From Niabella agricola (GTDB lineage Bacteria; Bacteroidota; Bacteroidia; Chitinophagales; Chitinophagaceae): a stretch of 64,000 nt of DNA. A program made the translations under genes and the position numbers. The stretch is from contig NZ_JAJHIZ010000003.1 of NCBI RefSeq assembly GCF_021538615.1, positions 3,286,001 through 3,350,000 on the forward strand, given 5' to 3'. The stretch's first letter is position 1; every line of letters begins with the position of its first letter. The notes under the pieces were generated by a model. That model was given only the letters and a program-made list of their open reading frames with translations, made no database searches and was not told the origin of the DNA. Positions 33,007-42,108 of this stretch are shown one piece after another.

Positions 33007-34050
33007 TCAGGCAGATGCCTGGAACGGGGACCGGCTGCTGTAAACCCATACTTCATTCCAGTTAATGATGTCCTGTTCCTTATTTTGAAAGATACCGGAA
33101 AGTGTATGCTGCAGCATGTGTTCAATTTTTTGCGCGTTATGTGCCAGGTACCGGTCGAACAAGGTATCATCAAAATCATTGATTGTGCCAATGGAGAACT
33201 GCGGATCAAAACCATAGGCAAATGGGGTGATGTCTCCTTTTTCGTCGATCACAATCGTATCGATCACATGCGCGAGCCGGTTTTTATCGTTGCAGCTTCT
33301 TGCAAAGCCGTTTACGATCTGCGGAAAGGATTCGAGGTAATCCCGGTGCAACAGGTCTGCCTGTACCACCATACGTCCCTGGTATTTGCTGCTGAGATAA
33401 TTGGCCAGGATATAGGTACGATGTAGTTGCAGATCGCCGTTCATCCATTGTGGCAGCTCCAGCCGGGCTCTTCCAAACATTTCCAGGGGATGCAGTTGCA
33501 GTAATTTCGCACCCATGTCGGCCGCAAATGTCCCCAGCCATATCAGTTCCTTCCAGCTTTCGGGCGTAACGGTATGAATGAACCCAAAGGGTTTGTTGTG
33601 TTGTTGCAGCACATCGATCCCCTGCAGCATTTTTTCAAAAGCTCCTTTTTGTCCGCGTATATAGTCATGAAGCACCGGTGGCCCGTCCACACTCACCGCA
33701 ACCAGGTCCAGGTATTGCAACAGCGCCTGGTTGCGGTGGGAGCCCAGCAGCATACCATTAGTGGCCATAGTGTTGTTATAACCCAGCTCTTTCGTAAACT
33801 GCAGCAACGCTTCAAGGTCTTTGTATAATAATGGTTCGCCTCCGGATAAGGAAATATTGTTAAAACCCTGCTTATACGCATAGGTTAAAAAATCCTTTAG
33901 CGCACCAAGGTCCAGCTGTTCTTTCAGCAAAGGCGAAGAGCTGGAGTAGCAATGCTTACAGCAGAGGTTGCACCTCCGGGTAGGATGCAGCTGAATCGTT
34001 CGGAAGGGAGCTGCCGTTGCAGTGCTCCTTTTTCCTGAACAGGCATTCAT
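33007..34050 (-). CDS. Radical SAM enzyme coupled to a small protein
   Basis: A 347-residue radical S-adenosylmethionine protein. The CX3CX2C cluster motif is Cys27, Cys31 and Cys34 (TRRCNLCCKHCYSS), followed by LSGGEPLLY (SAM-binding GGE) and ATNGMLL. It resembles the SPASM/peptide-maturase and PqqE-like subgroup in layout, but the C-terminal region has almost no cysteines, so auxiliary iron-sulfur clusters are unlikely. The ATG at 34050 overlaps the TGA stop of the upstream 101-residue gene (TGATG), indicating translational coupling. The obvious hypothesis is that the small protein is the substrate or a recognition partner. Confidence 0.88.
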   Translation of the reverse strand: MNACSGKRSTATAAPFRTIQLHPTRRCNLCCKHCYSSSSPLLKEQLDLGALKDFLTYAYKQGFNNISLSGGEPLLYKDLEALLQFTKELGYNNTMATNGMLLGSHRNQALLQYLDLVAVSVDGPPVLHDYIRGQKGAFEKMLQGIDVLQQHNKPFGFIHTVTPESWKELIWLGTFAADMGAKLLQLHPLEMFGRARLELPQWMNGDLQLHRTYILANYLSSKYQGRMVVQADLLHRDYLESFPQIVNGFARSCNDKNRLAHVIDTIVIDEKGDITPFAYGFDPQFSIGTINDFDDTLFDRYLAHNAQKIEHMLQHTLSGIFQNKEQDIINWNEVWVYSSRSPFQASA

Positions 34051-34355
34051 CACCGTTCAATTTCTGCGGTGAATTTAAAACTCTGGTGGGCAATGACACC
34101 ATAGGGGAACACTTCAAACCGGGAAAAGATTCCTCCTACGTTGTTGAACTTGCTCCAGAACTCAGGATCAACAATACCGTTGATGATGTAGCGGTCCAGC
34201 CGGGGTATGCCTTTTACAAAAACCTGATCGATCAGCAGGCCGTTCTTTTTAAGATTGACGATCTCTTTTGAAATGTTTCGGACTGCATTTTTGTCGATGT
34301 CTTTTACATCCAGCTTTTTCAGCAATCCGGCTTCAAATTCTTTAATGTTGTCCAT
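34050..34355 (-). CDS. Small protein translationally coupled to a radical SAM enzyme
   Basis: About 101 residues from the ATG at 34355 (MDNIKEFEAGLLKK); an in-frame ATG at 34373 would add six. The N-terminal half is helical and charged; the second half (RLDRYIINGIVDPEFWSKF, VGGIFSRFEVFPYG) is aromatic and Gly-containing. No family recognised. Its stop codon overlaps the start of the radical SAM gene. It could be a RiPP-type precursor, a leader-binding partner or an unrelated protein; 101 residues without a Gly-Gly leader site does not favour a classical precursor. Confidence 0.65.
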   Translation of the reverse strand: MDNIKEFEAGLLKKLDVKDIDKNAVRNISKEIVNLKKNGLLIDQVFVKGIPRLDRYIINGIVDPEFWSKFNNVGGIFSRFEVFPYGVIAHQSFKFTAEIER

Positions 34356-34468
34356 GATTTGTGTTTTAATCAATGATGCCTACTCTTGTCGTTTTTCAGC
34401 GTCCACGTCTTACTCTGTTTGGGATTTTCGGAGTACTCCTCTATGTATCAAAAAATGGCTTTGAGTGC

Positions 34469-34864
34469 TCACTTTTTGAAAATACGGAAGGTTCCATTAC
34501 CGCTGGTGTTGGCACCGGAGCCCCAGGTTCCGTCCATAGTGGTAAAACCGGCATCAACAGCGGCTGTTGTTGAATAAGAAGTACTGGGCGGATAAGTGTA
34601 GGTTGTTTTTATGGTATTACCGGTAACAATATACGTGCCTTCTGCCTTGCCTGCTGTAGCAGTATCACTGGCATCTGCGTATACGCGCACCGTGCCGTTG
34701 GAACGGTACAGGAAAAAATAGGGCATATTGGGTACAGCACTGCCGGAACCATACTTGCCTTCCCAAAAACCTACTACCGAAGGAGCGGGCGTATCTTCTT
34801 TCTTTTTTTTACAGCCGGCGATGCTTAATACAATTACTGCCGCAAAGAATAATGTTGATTTCAT
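34469..34864 (-). CDS. Small lipoprotein, lipocalin-like domain possible
   Basis: A 131-residue protein with signal and lipobox VLSIAGC (Cys18), then a Lys/Glu linker. The mature part has VVGFWEGKYG at its start, FFLYRSNGTVRVYAD and GTYIVTGNTIKTTYTY, the strand pattern of small lipocalin-like Bacteroidota domains that begin with a G-x-W motif. The function is unknown. It is upstream of the radical SAM pair on the same strand (95 bp gap), so cotranscription is possible. Confidence 0.65.
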   Translation of the reverse strand: MKSTLFFAAVIVLSIAGCKKKKEDTPAPSVVGFWEGKYGSGSAVPNMPYFFLYRSNGTVRVYADASDTATAGKAEGTYIVTGNTIKTTYTYPPSTSYSTTAAVDAGFTTMDGTWGSGANTSGNGTFRIFKK

Positions 34865-35088
34865 AATACTGCGTTTTAATGAATATGTTTATAACTCAAA
34901 ATTACCAGCTGCCTCCAGGCCCAACCAGGGTATATCTGCGCATTTTTCTACCGTATTTCTACGTATTTTATGGCTTTAGCGGTGTTACAGGCAGGTTTAA
35001 CAAGAATAGGTTCTAATTTCCGGGGGTATGGAATTTTATTCTTTTTTTCAAAAAACTTAAGGAATATTGCACTACCAAATATTTATTT

Positions 35089-36621
35089 ATGGCGGATACA
35101 GCTCAATTTTTGCAGGCCGTTAAAGACGGCTACACCTTTAAAGGAGAAAGTTATAAAATAGGCCGGGCCATTTTGAATGGTGAAGTGGTGCCGGAGGCCG
35201 ATGTAAACATTCCCTTTAAAACCTTGAACCGGCATGGGTTGATTGCGGGTGCTACGGGAACCGGTAAGACCAAAACCCTGCAGGTGCTGGCAGAAGGGCT
35301 GAGTGATGCAAGCATACCGGTATTGTTGATGGATATTAAAGGTGATCTGAGTGGTATTGGTGCCACCGGTACGGTGAATGATAAAATTACAGAGCGTTGC
35401 CAGAAGCTTGATATTACGTTTAAACCGGAAGCATACCCGGTTGAATTCCTTACACTGAGTAAAGAAAAAGGGACACGATTGCGGGCTACGGTAAGCGAAT
35501 TCGGGCCGGTGTTGTTTTCGAAGATCCTGGACCTGAATGATACCCAGGGCGGCTTTGTGGCCCTTATCTTTAAATATTGTGATGATAACAAATTACCGCT
35601 GCTGGATCTTAAAGATTTTATCAAGGTGTTGCAATATGTGAGCGATGAAGGAAAAGCCGAGCTTGAAAAAACCTATGGAAAAATTTCGACCACCTCTACA
35701 GGAACGATCCTCAGGAAAGTAATCGAACTGCAGCAACAGGGCGCCGACCTGTTTTTTGGCGAGCGCAGCTTTGACGTAGACGACCTGATGCGGGTCAGCA
35801 ATGATGGGCGGGGCATGATCTCCATTGTACGGGTTACGGATCTGCAGGACCGGCCAAAGCTGTTCTCTACGTTTATGCTGCAACTGCTGGCGGAATTATA
35901 TGCCACCCTTCCTGAAGCGGGCGATCTTGATAAGCCCAAACTGGTGCTCTTTATTGATGAGGCCCACCTGATTTTTAATGAAGCGAGTACAGCCTTGCTG
36001 AACCAGCTGGAAACGATCGTGAAGCTGATCCGTTCCAAGGGGATCGGGGTATTTTTCTGTACACAGAACCCTATGGATGTACCGGCTTCTATACTGGCGC
36101 AACTGGGATTGAAGGTGCAGCATGCATTGCGGGCGTTTACGGCAGCAGATCGTAAGGTGATTAAACAAACAGCGGAAAACTATCCCATCAGCAGTTTTTA
36201 TCAAACGGATGAACTGCTGACACAGGTGGGTATTGGAGAAGCGCTGATTACGATGCTGAATGAAAAAGGCGTGCCTACACCATTGGTACATTGTATGCTG
36301 CGGGCACCGCAAAGCCGTATGGATGTATTAACAGATGCCGAAATTACTGCCATTACTGCCGCGTCAAAAATTGCTGCACATTATAACGAGGAAATCGACA
36401 ATGAAAGCGCTTACGAGATCCTGTCGCAGAAACTCAATGATGCGGCAGAAAAGGCGGCACAGCAGGATGAGGAAGCAAAGCCTGCAAGAGCGGCTGAAGA
36501 AAAAGGTTTTTTTGATAACCCGATCGTAAAGAGTATGGCCCGCACAGCGGGTAATACCATCGTACGTTCATTACTGGGAGCTATCGGCTTGGGCGGCAGG
36601 AGGAAAAAGGGCTTCTTTTGA
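35089..36621 (+). CDS. HerA-like (DUF853, YjgR-type) ATPase
   Basis: A 510-residue P-loop ATPase of the DUF853 branch of HerA/FtsK-like helicases. Walker A GATGTGKTKTLQVLAE, Walker B VLFIDEAHLIF, and MDIKGDLSGIGATG, GVFFCTQNPMDVPASILAQLG and HALRAFTAADRKVIKQTA, all typical of YjgR. The C-terminal 60 residues are Ala/Glu/Lys-rich and end in a short basic segment (GLGGRRKKGFF). The cellular role is uncharacterised; DNA handling is inferred from the superfamily. Confidence 0.93.
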   Translation: MADTAQFLQAVKDGYTFKGESYKIGRAILNGEVVPEADVNIPFKTLNRHGLIAGATGTGKTKTLQVLAEGLSDASIPVLLMDIKGDLSGIGATGTVNDKITERCQKLDITFKPEAYPVEFLTLSKEKGTRLRATVSEFGPVLFSKILDLNDTQGGFVALIFKYCDDNKLPLLDLKDFIKVLQYVSDEGKAELEKTYGKISTTSTGTILRKVIELQQQGADLFFGERSFDVDDLMRVSNDGRGMISIVRVTDLQDRPKLFSTFMLQLLAELYATLPEAGDLDKPKLVLFIDEAHLIFNEASTALLNQLETIVKLIRSKGIGVFFCTQNPMDVPASILAQLGLKVQHALRAFTAADRKVIKQTAENYPISSFYQTDELLTQVGIGEALITMLNEKGVPTPLVHCMLRAPQSRMDVLTDAEITAITAASKIAAHYNEEIDNESAYEILSQKLNDAAEKAAQQDEEAKPARAAEEKGFFDNPIVKSMARTAGNTIVRSLLGAIGLGGRRKKGFF

Positions 36622-37013
36622 TGTAGCATATTGAATAGTCAATGTAGTATCCCTGGTACAGCGACCGTTGTGAATGGGTAAGTCTTTCCCGAATATTTGG
36701 TAAAACGTTTCCGGTAAATAGCCAGGGGCGCCGAAAGACAAAAATCATCCCGTTGAGCATGCAGATCGGCGGTTGTCAGTGTATCCAAAAGCGCTAGTAC
36801 AACTATTTTTATTTTCATGGCAATCAACAACACAGGTTGTTGCAGATTATAAAAACAGTCAAATACGATTGGGAGACAAATTTTCCGGATAAAGATCATC
36901 GCTTGGAATTGCTCAACCGATTGAACAAATGGCCGGAAACCCTTCTTTTGTAAGTCTTTTTTCAACACCTTTGCGGAGTGCCCCATTATGCTGCACAGTT
37001 AAATTAATGTTAT
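36622..37013. other. Intergenic region before kbl
   Basis: A weak minus-strand ORF at 36639-36821 (61 residues, beginning MKIKIVVLALLDTLTTADLHAQ) reads as a signal peptide followed by about 37 residues with no domain. It may be a remnant of a secreted protein gene or chance. Nothing else was seen. Confidence 0.35.
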
Positions 37014-38201
37014 ATGAACGAGAATTTTACAAAACGTATCGGCGCCGAAGTTGAAGAGATCAAGGCTTCCGGTTTGTATAAAACAGAGCGCATCATTGAA
37101 AGTGAACAGGGCGCGGAAATACTGGTGAATGGTAAAACAGTGATCAATTTCTGTGCAAACAATTACCTGGGGCTTTCTTCCCATCCGGAAGTGATCAAAG
37201 CAGCACATGCTACTATTGATGCCCGTGGATACGGGATGAGTAGTGTACGCTTTATCTGCGGCACGCAGGATATCCATAAAGAACTAGAACAAAAGATCTC
37301 TGAATTCCTGGGTACAGAGGATACCATCTTATATGCGGCAGCCTTTGATGCGAATGGTGGTGTTTTTGAGCCGCTGTTCAACGAACAGGATGCAATCATT
37401 TCCGATGCTCTGAATCATGCTAGTATTATTGATGGGGTGCGGCTTTGCAAAGCACAGCGCTTCCGGTACGAGCACAATAATATGGAAGACCTGGAGGCGA
37501 AGCTGAAAGAGGCTTCCGGGGCCCGCAGCCGCATCATTGTTACCGATGGTTCATTCAGTATGGACGGAACCATTGCCCAGTTGGACAAAATTGTGGAGCT
37601 GGCCGAAAAATATGACGCCGTGATCATGATCGATGAGTGTCATTCCTCCGGTTTTTTAGGAAAAACTGGCAGGGGTACGCATGAATACCGTGGGGTAATG
37701 GGAAAGATCGACATCATTACCGGTACACTGGGCAAGGCTCTGGGCGGTGCTTCGGGCGGATTTACTTCGGGGAGGAAGGAGATCATTGATATGCTGCGCC
37801 AGAAATCAAGACCGTATTTGTTCAGCAATACCCTGGCGCCCTCTATTGTAGGCGGCTCCATTGCCGTGCTGGATATGCTTTCTTCTTCTACGCAGTTAAG
37901 GGATAAACTGGAATACAACACAAAATATTTCCGTGAAAAAATGACGGCAGCGGGCTTTGATATCAAGCCGGGTGATCATCCCATTGTACCCATCATGCTG
38001 TATGATGCGGTACTGGCGGCCGATTTTGCGGCGAAGCTGCTGGAGGAAGGTATTTATGTGATCGGCTTCTTTTTCCCTGTAGTGCCGAAAGGCCAGGCGC
38101 GGATACGGGTGCAGTTGAGCGCCGGCCATGAGCAGAAACATCTGGATAAAGCCATTGCTGCTTTTACCAAGGTGGGCAAAGAGCTGGGCGTGCTGAAATA
38201 A
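37014..38201 (+). CDS. kbl: Glycine C-acetyltransferase (2-amino-3-ketobutyrate CoA ligase)
   Basis: A 395-residue PLP enzyme of the alpha-oxoamine synthase family that cleaves 2-amino-3-ketobutyrate with CoA to glycine and acetyl-CoA in threonine degradation. Diagnostic motifs are [13 protein letters not shown], the PLP pocket [34 protein letters not shown], and the Schiff-base lysine in [14 protein letters not shown]. The FDANGG form and the length favour Kbl over serine palmitoyltransferase or BioF. tdh is not adjacent. A hairpin terminator follows. Confidence 0.95.
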   Translation: MNENFTKRIGAEVEEIKASGLYKTERIIESEQGAEILVNGKTVINFCANNYLGLSSHPEVIKAAHATIDARGYGMSSVRFICGTQDIHKELEQKISEFLGTEDTILYAAAFDANGGVFEPLFNEQDAIISDALNHASIIDGVRLCKAQRFRYEHNNMEDLEAKLKEASGARSRIIVTDGSFSMDGTIAQLDKIVELAEKYDAVIMIDECHSSGFLGKTGRGTHEYRGVMGKIDIITGTLGKALGGASGGFTSGRKEIIDMLRQKSRPYLFSNTLAPSIVGGSIAVLDMLSSSTQLRDKLEYNTKYFREKMTAAGFDIKPGDHPIVPIMLYDAVLAADFAAKLLEEGIYVIGFFFPVVPKGQARIRVQLSAGHEQKHLDKAIAAFTKVGKELGVLK

Positions 38202-38220
38202 AAAAAGTGATTGCTGATAA

Positions 38221-38264
38221 TAAAAGGTTCACCGAGGCCACGCAGGGCTTTTGTGAACCTTTTT
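38221..38264 (+). terminator. Terminator after kbl
   Basis: GGTTCAC (38225-38231) pairs with GTGAACC (38252-38258), flanked by AAAA on the left and TTTTTT on the right. It lies 20 bp after the kbl stop. Confidence 0.8.
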
Positions 38265-38276
38265 TAAAAATACGAT

Positions 38277-39188
38277 ATGAAATACTTGTCTGTTGGAATT
38301 GTACTGTTTGCTCAGGTGGCCGCTGCCCAGTCTGTAAAAATACCCGATCAGTATCCCTCACCGATGCAGGAAACCGTACGCAAACATGAGCGGATCTCCT
38401 TTGATCTGCAAAAAGGGATTGACTATACATTGGACAGTATTTTAACCAAACCGGTATCTGTGCATATTCCAGAACGCTTAAAAAAAGCTGCCTGGGCCGA
38501 TCTGTTGGTCCACTTTCATGGAATGCACTATGTGCCGGCCTACGCTGCTGAAACATCCAAGACGAACCTCATTGCCGTATCGGTAAACCTGGGGTCGGGG
38601 TCCGGTGCTTATGCCCGGCCTTTTCAAAATGATACAGTATTCAAAAAGCTGGTAACAGCGGTATGGCATTCTGTTCAGGAGCAGCTGGGAAGCCAGATCC
38701 GCCGGCACAGGATCATCCTAAGCGGGTTTAGCGCCGGCTATGGTGCCATCAGAAGTATTCTGTCTGACCCGGGTAATTTTGAATCGGTAAACACGGTAGT
38801 GCTGCTGGATGGCCTGCACACCAGTTATATACCGGAACGAAAAGTACTGGCCGAGGGCGGTTTGATTGATACAACCGGTTTTGTGCCCTTTCTGGCTTTT
38901 GCCCGGGAAGCGGTGCGGCCGGCTACCGGTAAGCGAATGCTCTTTACGCATTCTGAAATCTTCCCCGGAACCTTTGTAAGCACGACCGAAGCAGCGGACT
39001 ATCTGTTGCGGCAGTTGCAGCTAAAAGCCCGGCCCGTTTTGAAAAATGGTCCGGGAGGCATGCAGCAGATCAGTGAGGCTGGCAGGGGAAACTTTAAAGT
39101 ACTGGGCTTTGCCGGGAATGCTGCTCCGGATCATGTAGATCATTTTCATGGATTGTCTTATTTCTTAAACCAGCTACTGAAACCATAA
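38277..39188 (+). CDS. Secreted alpha/beta-hydrolase-like protein
   Basis: A 303-residue protein with a signal peptide (MKYLSVGIVLFAQVAAAQ). The nucleophile elbow IILSGFSAGYGAIRSI has the G-x-S-x-G Ser, preceded by the oxyanion-region LLVHFHGMHY, and the late acid/base pair can be read in VVLLDGLHTSY and DHVDHFHGLSYF. The order fits an alpha/beta-hydrolase. The substrate is unknown. It follows kbl after a terminator and precedes an S10 peptidase gene by 87 bp, so the two secreted enzymes may be expressed together. Confidence 0.75.
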   Translation: MKYLSVGIVLFAQVAAAQSVKIPDQYPSPMQETVRKHERISFDLQKGIDYTLDSILTKPVSVHIPERLKKAAWADLLVHFHGMHYVPAYAAETSKTNLIAVSVNLGSGSGAYARPFQNDTVFKKLVTAVWHSVQEQLGSQIRRHRIILSGFSAGYGAIRSILSDPGNFESVNTVVLLDGLHTSYIPERKVLAEGGLIDTTGFVPFLAFAREAVRPATGKRMLFTHSEIFPGTFVSTTEAADYLLRQLQLKARPVLKNGPGGMQQISEAGRGNFKVLGFAGNAAPDHVDHFHGLSYFLNQLLKP

Positions 39189-39275
39189 ACCGGTTTCACC
39201 GCTGGTATAAATGACAGCTGTTCCTTTAAAAAAAATCTGTAGGTTTGATCCATTCTTTCGCATTAAAAAATCATC

Positions 39276-40811
39276 ATGAACAAGTTTCTTTCCTGCTGCT
39301 TTGCTACGCTTTCAGTACTTCACATGGCTGCCCAGGCTCCCAAATCGGCACCGGCACCAGTAAAGCAGGAAGCGCCTGCGGATGCCCGGAAGAATGCTTC
39401 CCCGGATCTGAGCTTTAACCCGGATGCCGTGGTGACCACCAATCATACGGTGACCATTAAAGGTCAGAAAGTGGCATATAAAGCGGTTGCCGGTACCCTT
39501 CCGGTTTGGGATGAGGAAGGGAAAGCCATTGCTGGTTTATTCTTTACCTACTACGAACGCAGCGATATTGGTAAAGCAGGTCGCCCGTTGGTGATTTCTT
39601 TTAACGGCGGGCCCGGTTCTGCCTCTGTTTGGATGCATATCGGCTATACCGGTCCTGTGTTGTTAAATATCGATGATGAAGGCTACCCGGTACAACCCTA
39701 TGGTTACAAGGAGAACCCATATTCAATATTGGATGTTGCGGATATCGTATACGTCGATCCGGTCAATACCGGTTATTCCCGGATTGTAGGCAAAGATGTA
39801 CCGAAGACGAAATTCTTTGGCGTCAATGCGGATATCAAATACCTGGCCGACTGGATCAATACCTTTGTTACCCGTTATGACCGCTGGGGATCGCCCAAAT
39901 ACCTGATCGGGGAAAGCTATGGTACTACCCGGGTTTCGGGCTTGGCACTGGAGCTGCAGCAGGCACACTGGATGTACCTGAATGGAGTCGTCCTGGTATC
40001 GCCCACCACACTGGGTATTGAGCGTGGAACCGCCACCGATGCAGCCTTACGGCTGCCCTATTTTGCAGCAACAGCCTGGTATCATAAAAAGCTGGCCGCA
40101 ACCTTTCAGCAAAAAGAACTGGAGGCTTTTCTGCCGGAAGTAGAAGACTTTACCATGAACCAATTGCTGCCTGCTTTAAATAAGGGCAGCCTGCTGGAAG
40201 ATGCCACCAAAAGGTCCATCGCAGAAAAAATGGCTGCCTATTCGGGCTTATCGCAACAGGTGATCCTGCAGAATAATCTTGATATTTCACCCAACCTGTT
40301 CTGGAAGGAATTGCTGCGTAATGAAGGATTCACCATTGGCCGGCTGGATTCGCGCTACAAGGGCATTGATAAAAAGGATGCCGGTGAGCGGCCGGATTTT
40401 AATGCCGAGCTTACCGCCTGGCTGCATGCCTTTACACCACCGGTCAATATGTACCTGCGGAATGAACTGGATTATAAAACGGATTATCCATACAATGTTT
40501 TCGGACCGGTATATCCCTGGGATGACAACAACGACCGTACCGGCGAGAACCTGCGCAGCGCGATGTCCAGCAACCCTTATCTGCACCTGCTGGTACAATC
40601 CGGGTACTATGACGGCGCCTGTGATTATTTTAATGCTAAATACAACCTGTGGCAGATGGACCCCTCCGGCCGGTTAAAAGACCGGATTCAATGGGCCGGG
40701 TTCCGCAGCGGGCATATGATGTACCTGCGCAAGGAAGATCTGAAAACGAGCACGGAACAGATCCGGCAGTTTATCAAAGCATCCATCCCCAGCAAGGCCG
40801 CAAAGTATTAA
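39276..40811 (+). CDS. S10-family serine carboxypeptidase-like peptidase
   Basis: A 511-residue secreted protein with a signal peptide (FLSCCFATLSVLHMAAQ). It has the S10 signatures: FNGGPGSASVWMH (oxyanion region), the catalytic Ser in LIGESYGTTRVSG, Asp in YYDGACDYFNAKYN and His in RSGHMMYLRKED. The alpha/beta-hydrolase fold with these three residues in this order is characteristic of carboxypeptidase Y-like enzymes. It probably trims peptides in the periplasm. It is the last gene before the carbohydrate locus. Confidence 0.92.
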   Translation: MNKFLSCCFATLSVLHMAAQAPKSAPAPVKQEAPADARKNASPDLSFNPDAVVTTNHTVTIKGQKVAYKAVAGTLPVWDEEGKAIAGLFFTYYERSDIGKAGRPLVISFNGGPGSASVWMHIGYTGPVLLNIDDEGYPVQPYGYKENPYSILDVADIVYVDPVNTGYSRIVGKDVPKTKFFGVNADIKYLADWINTFVTRYDRWGSPKYLIGESYGTTRVSGLALELQQAHWMYLNGVVLVSPTTLGIERGTATDAALRLPYFAATAWYHKKLAATFQQKELEAFLPEVEDFTMNQLLPALNKGSLLEDATKRSIAEKMAAYSGLSQQVILQNNLDISPNLFWKELLRNEGFTIGRLDSRYKGIDKKDAGERPDFNAELTAWLHAFTPPVNMYLRNELDYKTDYPYNVFGPVYPWDDNNDRTGENLRSAMSSNPYLHLLVQSGYYDGACDYFNAKYNLWQMDPSGRLKDRIQWAGFRSGHMMYLRKEDLKTSTEQIRQFIKASIPSKAAKY

Positions 40812-40819
40812 GCAGGTTT

Positions 40820-40931
40820 TCGCTACCAAGACTCCAAGGCACTGAGACACGCTAAGGTATTGGGTCCGCATACTCCCTTCGTGACATTTTCCTACTAAAG
40901 CTTCAAGGTACTGAGAATACACAAAATACAC
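40820..40931. repeat. Imperfect direct repeat pair
   Basis: CTACCAAGACTCCAAGGCACTGAG... (from 40833) and CTACTAAAGCTTCAAGGTACTGAG... (from 40892) are two degenerate copies of a roughly 28-bp motif about 60 bp apart, between the S10 peptidase and the convergent gene. The significance is unknown. Confidence 0.35.
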
Positions 40932-41048
40932 AGGGCTATACCTCGTATAGCGTTGCTGCAGCCTCCCATGTTGCGTCACCTGTAAGATAGCCGGCGCCGT
41001 CCGTCCCGTACTGTGCCCTCACTGCACGGGCAGGAACTGTTTTATGAT

Positions 41049-42107
41049 CTATCGACCCGATAAAAAATCACTCACAAAGGCATCATCATTCAATTCCGGG
41101 TAATCCCGGTATATCCGGTCAATTTCTTCTTTTTGGCCCGGTGAAAGCACTTCATTCGGGTTGAGGCACCAGATCCCTTTTAGCAATCCCTGCCGCCGGA
41201 GTACTTCATGAATGCCGGGAATGCAGCCATGGAACTGATGTGCGGGGTCAAAGAAAGCTGCATTGCTGTCGGTAACTTTTATCGCCTTTGATAATAATGC
41301 ATCCGCCTGATCAGGATTAGGATTTTGTTTGTATTGTTTGATTTCTTCCAGCAGCTGTACAGCCTTTTGCGTCCATACCGCCCAGTGGCCCAGCAGGCCG
41401 CCTTTAAAGTCCACCTCAACCGTTTCTCCGTTTACCGGAAACCGGTAAGTGGTCATCAGGTCATTTACGATATTGTCGTCATTACCGGTATACATGGCTA
41501 CCTCGTTACTCCGCCCGGAATTAGCCAGGGCACGCATTACATCCAATGTCTGGTAGCGGTTGAAGGAGGCGCATTTGATCGCCATTACGTTTTCGATTTC
41601 CACAAACTGCCGCCAGAAATCATAAGAAAAGACCCGGCCGCCCACAGAGGGTTGCAGGTAAAACCCGAACACGGGTAGGATGCGGGCGACAATTCTGGTG
41701 CGTTCCAGGATCTGTTCCTCCGTCCAGTTTTGCAAACCGCCCATGCTCAGCAATCCCATATCATACCCGTATTGAACCGCCAGCCGGGCTTCTTTTTCTG
41801 CCTGGGCGGTGAAACCACAGATCCCGGCGATCTTTATAAAGGGCCTGGTCAGTTTTGCCCGGGCCACTTCTTCGGAAGCCCATTGCAATACGGTTTCAAA
41901 CAGGTTGATTGCCGGATCCCGGATTTCGAATTGCGTGGAATGAACGGCAACGGCAATACCGCCGGCGCCGCTGGCCAGGTAATATTTGGTGAGCAGGCGC
42001 TGACGTTCCTCGTCAATAGTGCGGTTTTCAAACAATGCCAGGGGATGAGCGGGAATCACCACGCCGGTATGGAGATGGGCCTTCAGTTCGGCTGTTAATG
42101 TATTCAT
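41049..42107 (-). CDS. Dihydrodipicolinate synthase/aldolase-family protein
   Basis: A 352-residue TIM-barrel protein of the DHDPS/N-acetylneuraminate lyase superfamily. The start TGVVIPAHPLALFENRTID fits the family opening, with GAGGIAVAVHSTQF and a candidate Schiff-base lysine in VMAIKCASFNRY on strand beta6, plus FGFYLQPSVGGRVFSYDFW. It is about 50 residues longer than usual. In this sugar locus the likely role is cleavage of a 2-keto-3-deoxy acid. It is the last gene of a tight minus-strand operon (1 bp after the NAD-dependent enzyme). Confidence 0.8.
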   Translation of the reverse strand: MNTLTAELKAHLHTGVVIPAHPLALFENRTIDEERQRLLTKYYLASGAGGIAVAVHSTQFEIRDPAINLFETVLQWASEEVARAKLTRPFIKIAGICGFTAQAEKEARLAVQYGYDMGLLSMGGLQNWTEEQILERTRIVARILPVFGFYLQPSVGGRVFSYDFWRQFVEIENVMAIKCASFNRYQTLDVMRALANSGRSNEVAMYTGNDDNIVNDLMTTYRFPVNGETVEVDFKGGLLGHWAVWTQKAVQLLEEIKQYKQNPNPDQADALLSKAIKVTDSNAAFFDPAHQFHGCIPGIHEVLRRQGLLKGIWCLNPNEVLSPGQKEEIDRIYRDYPELNDDAFVSDFLSGR

Positions 42108-42108
42108 T

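Noticed and set aside
41730..42098. Plus-strand frame opposite the aldolase-family gene
   Set aside because: The minus-strand gene is continuous in a tight operon; the plus frame has no domain.
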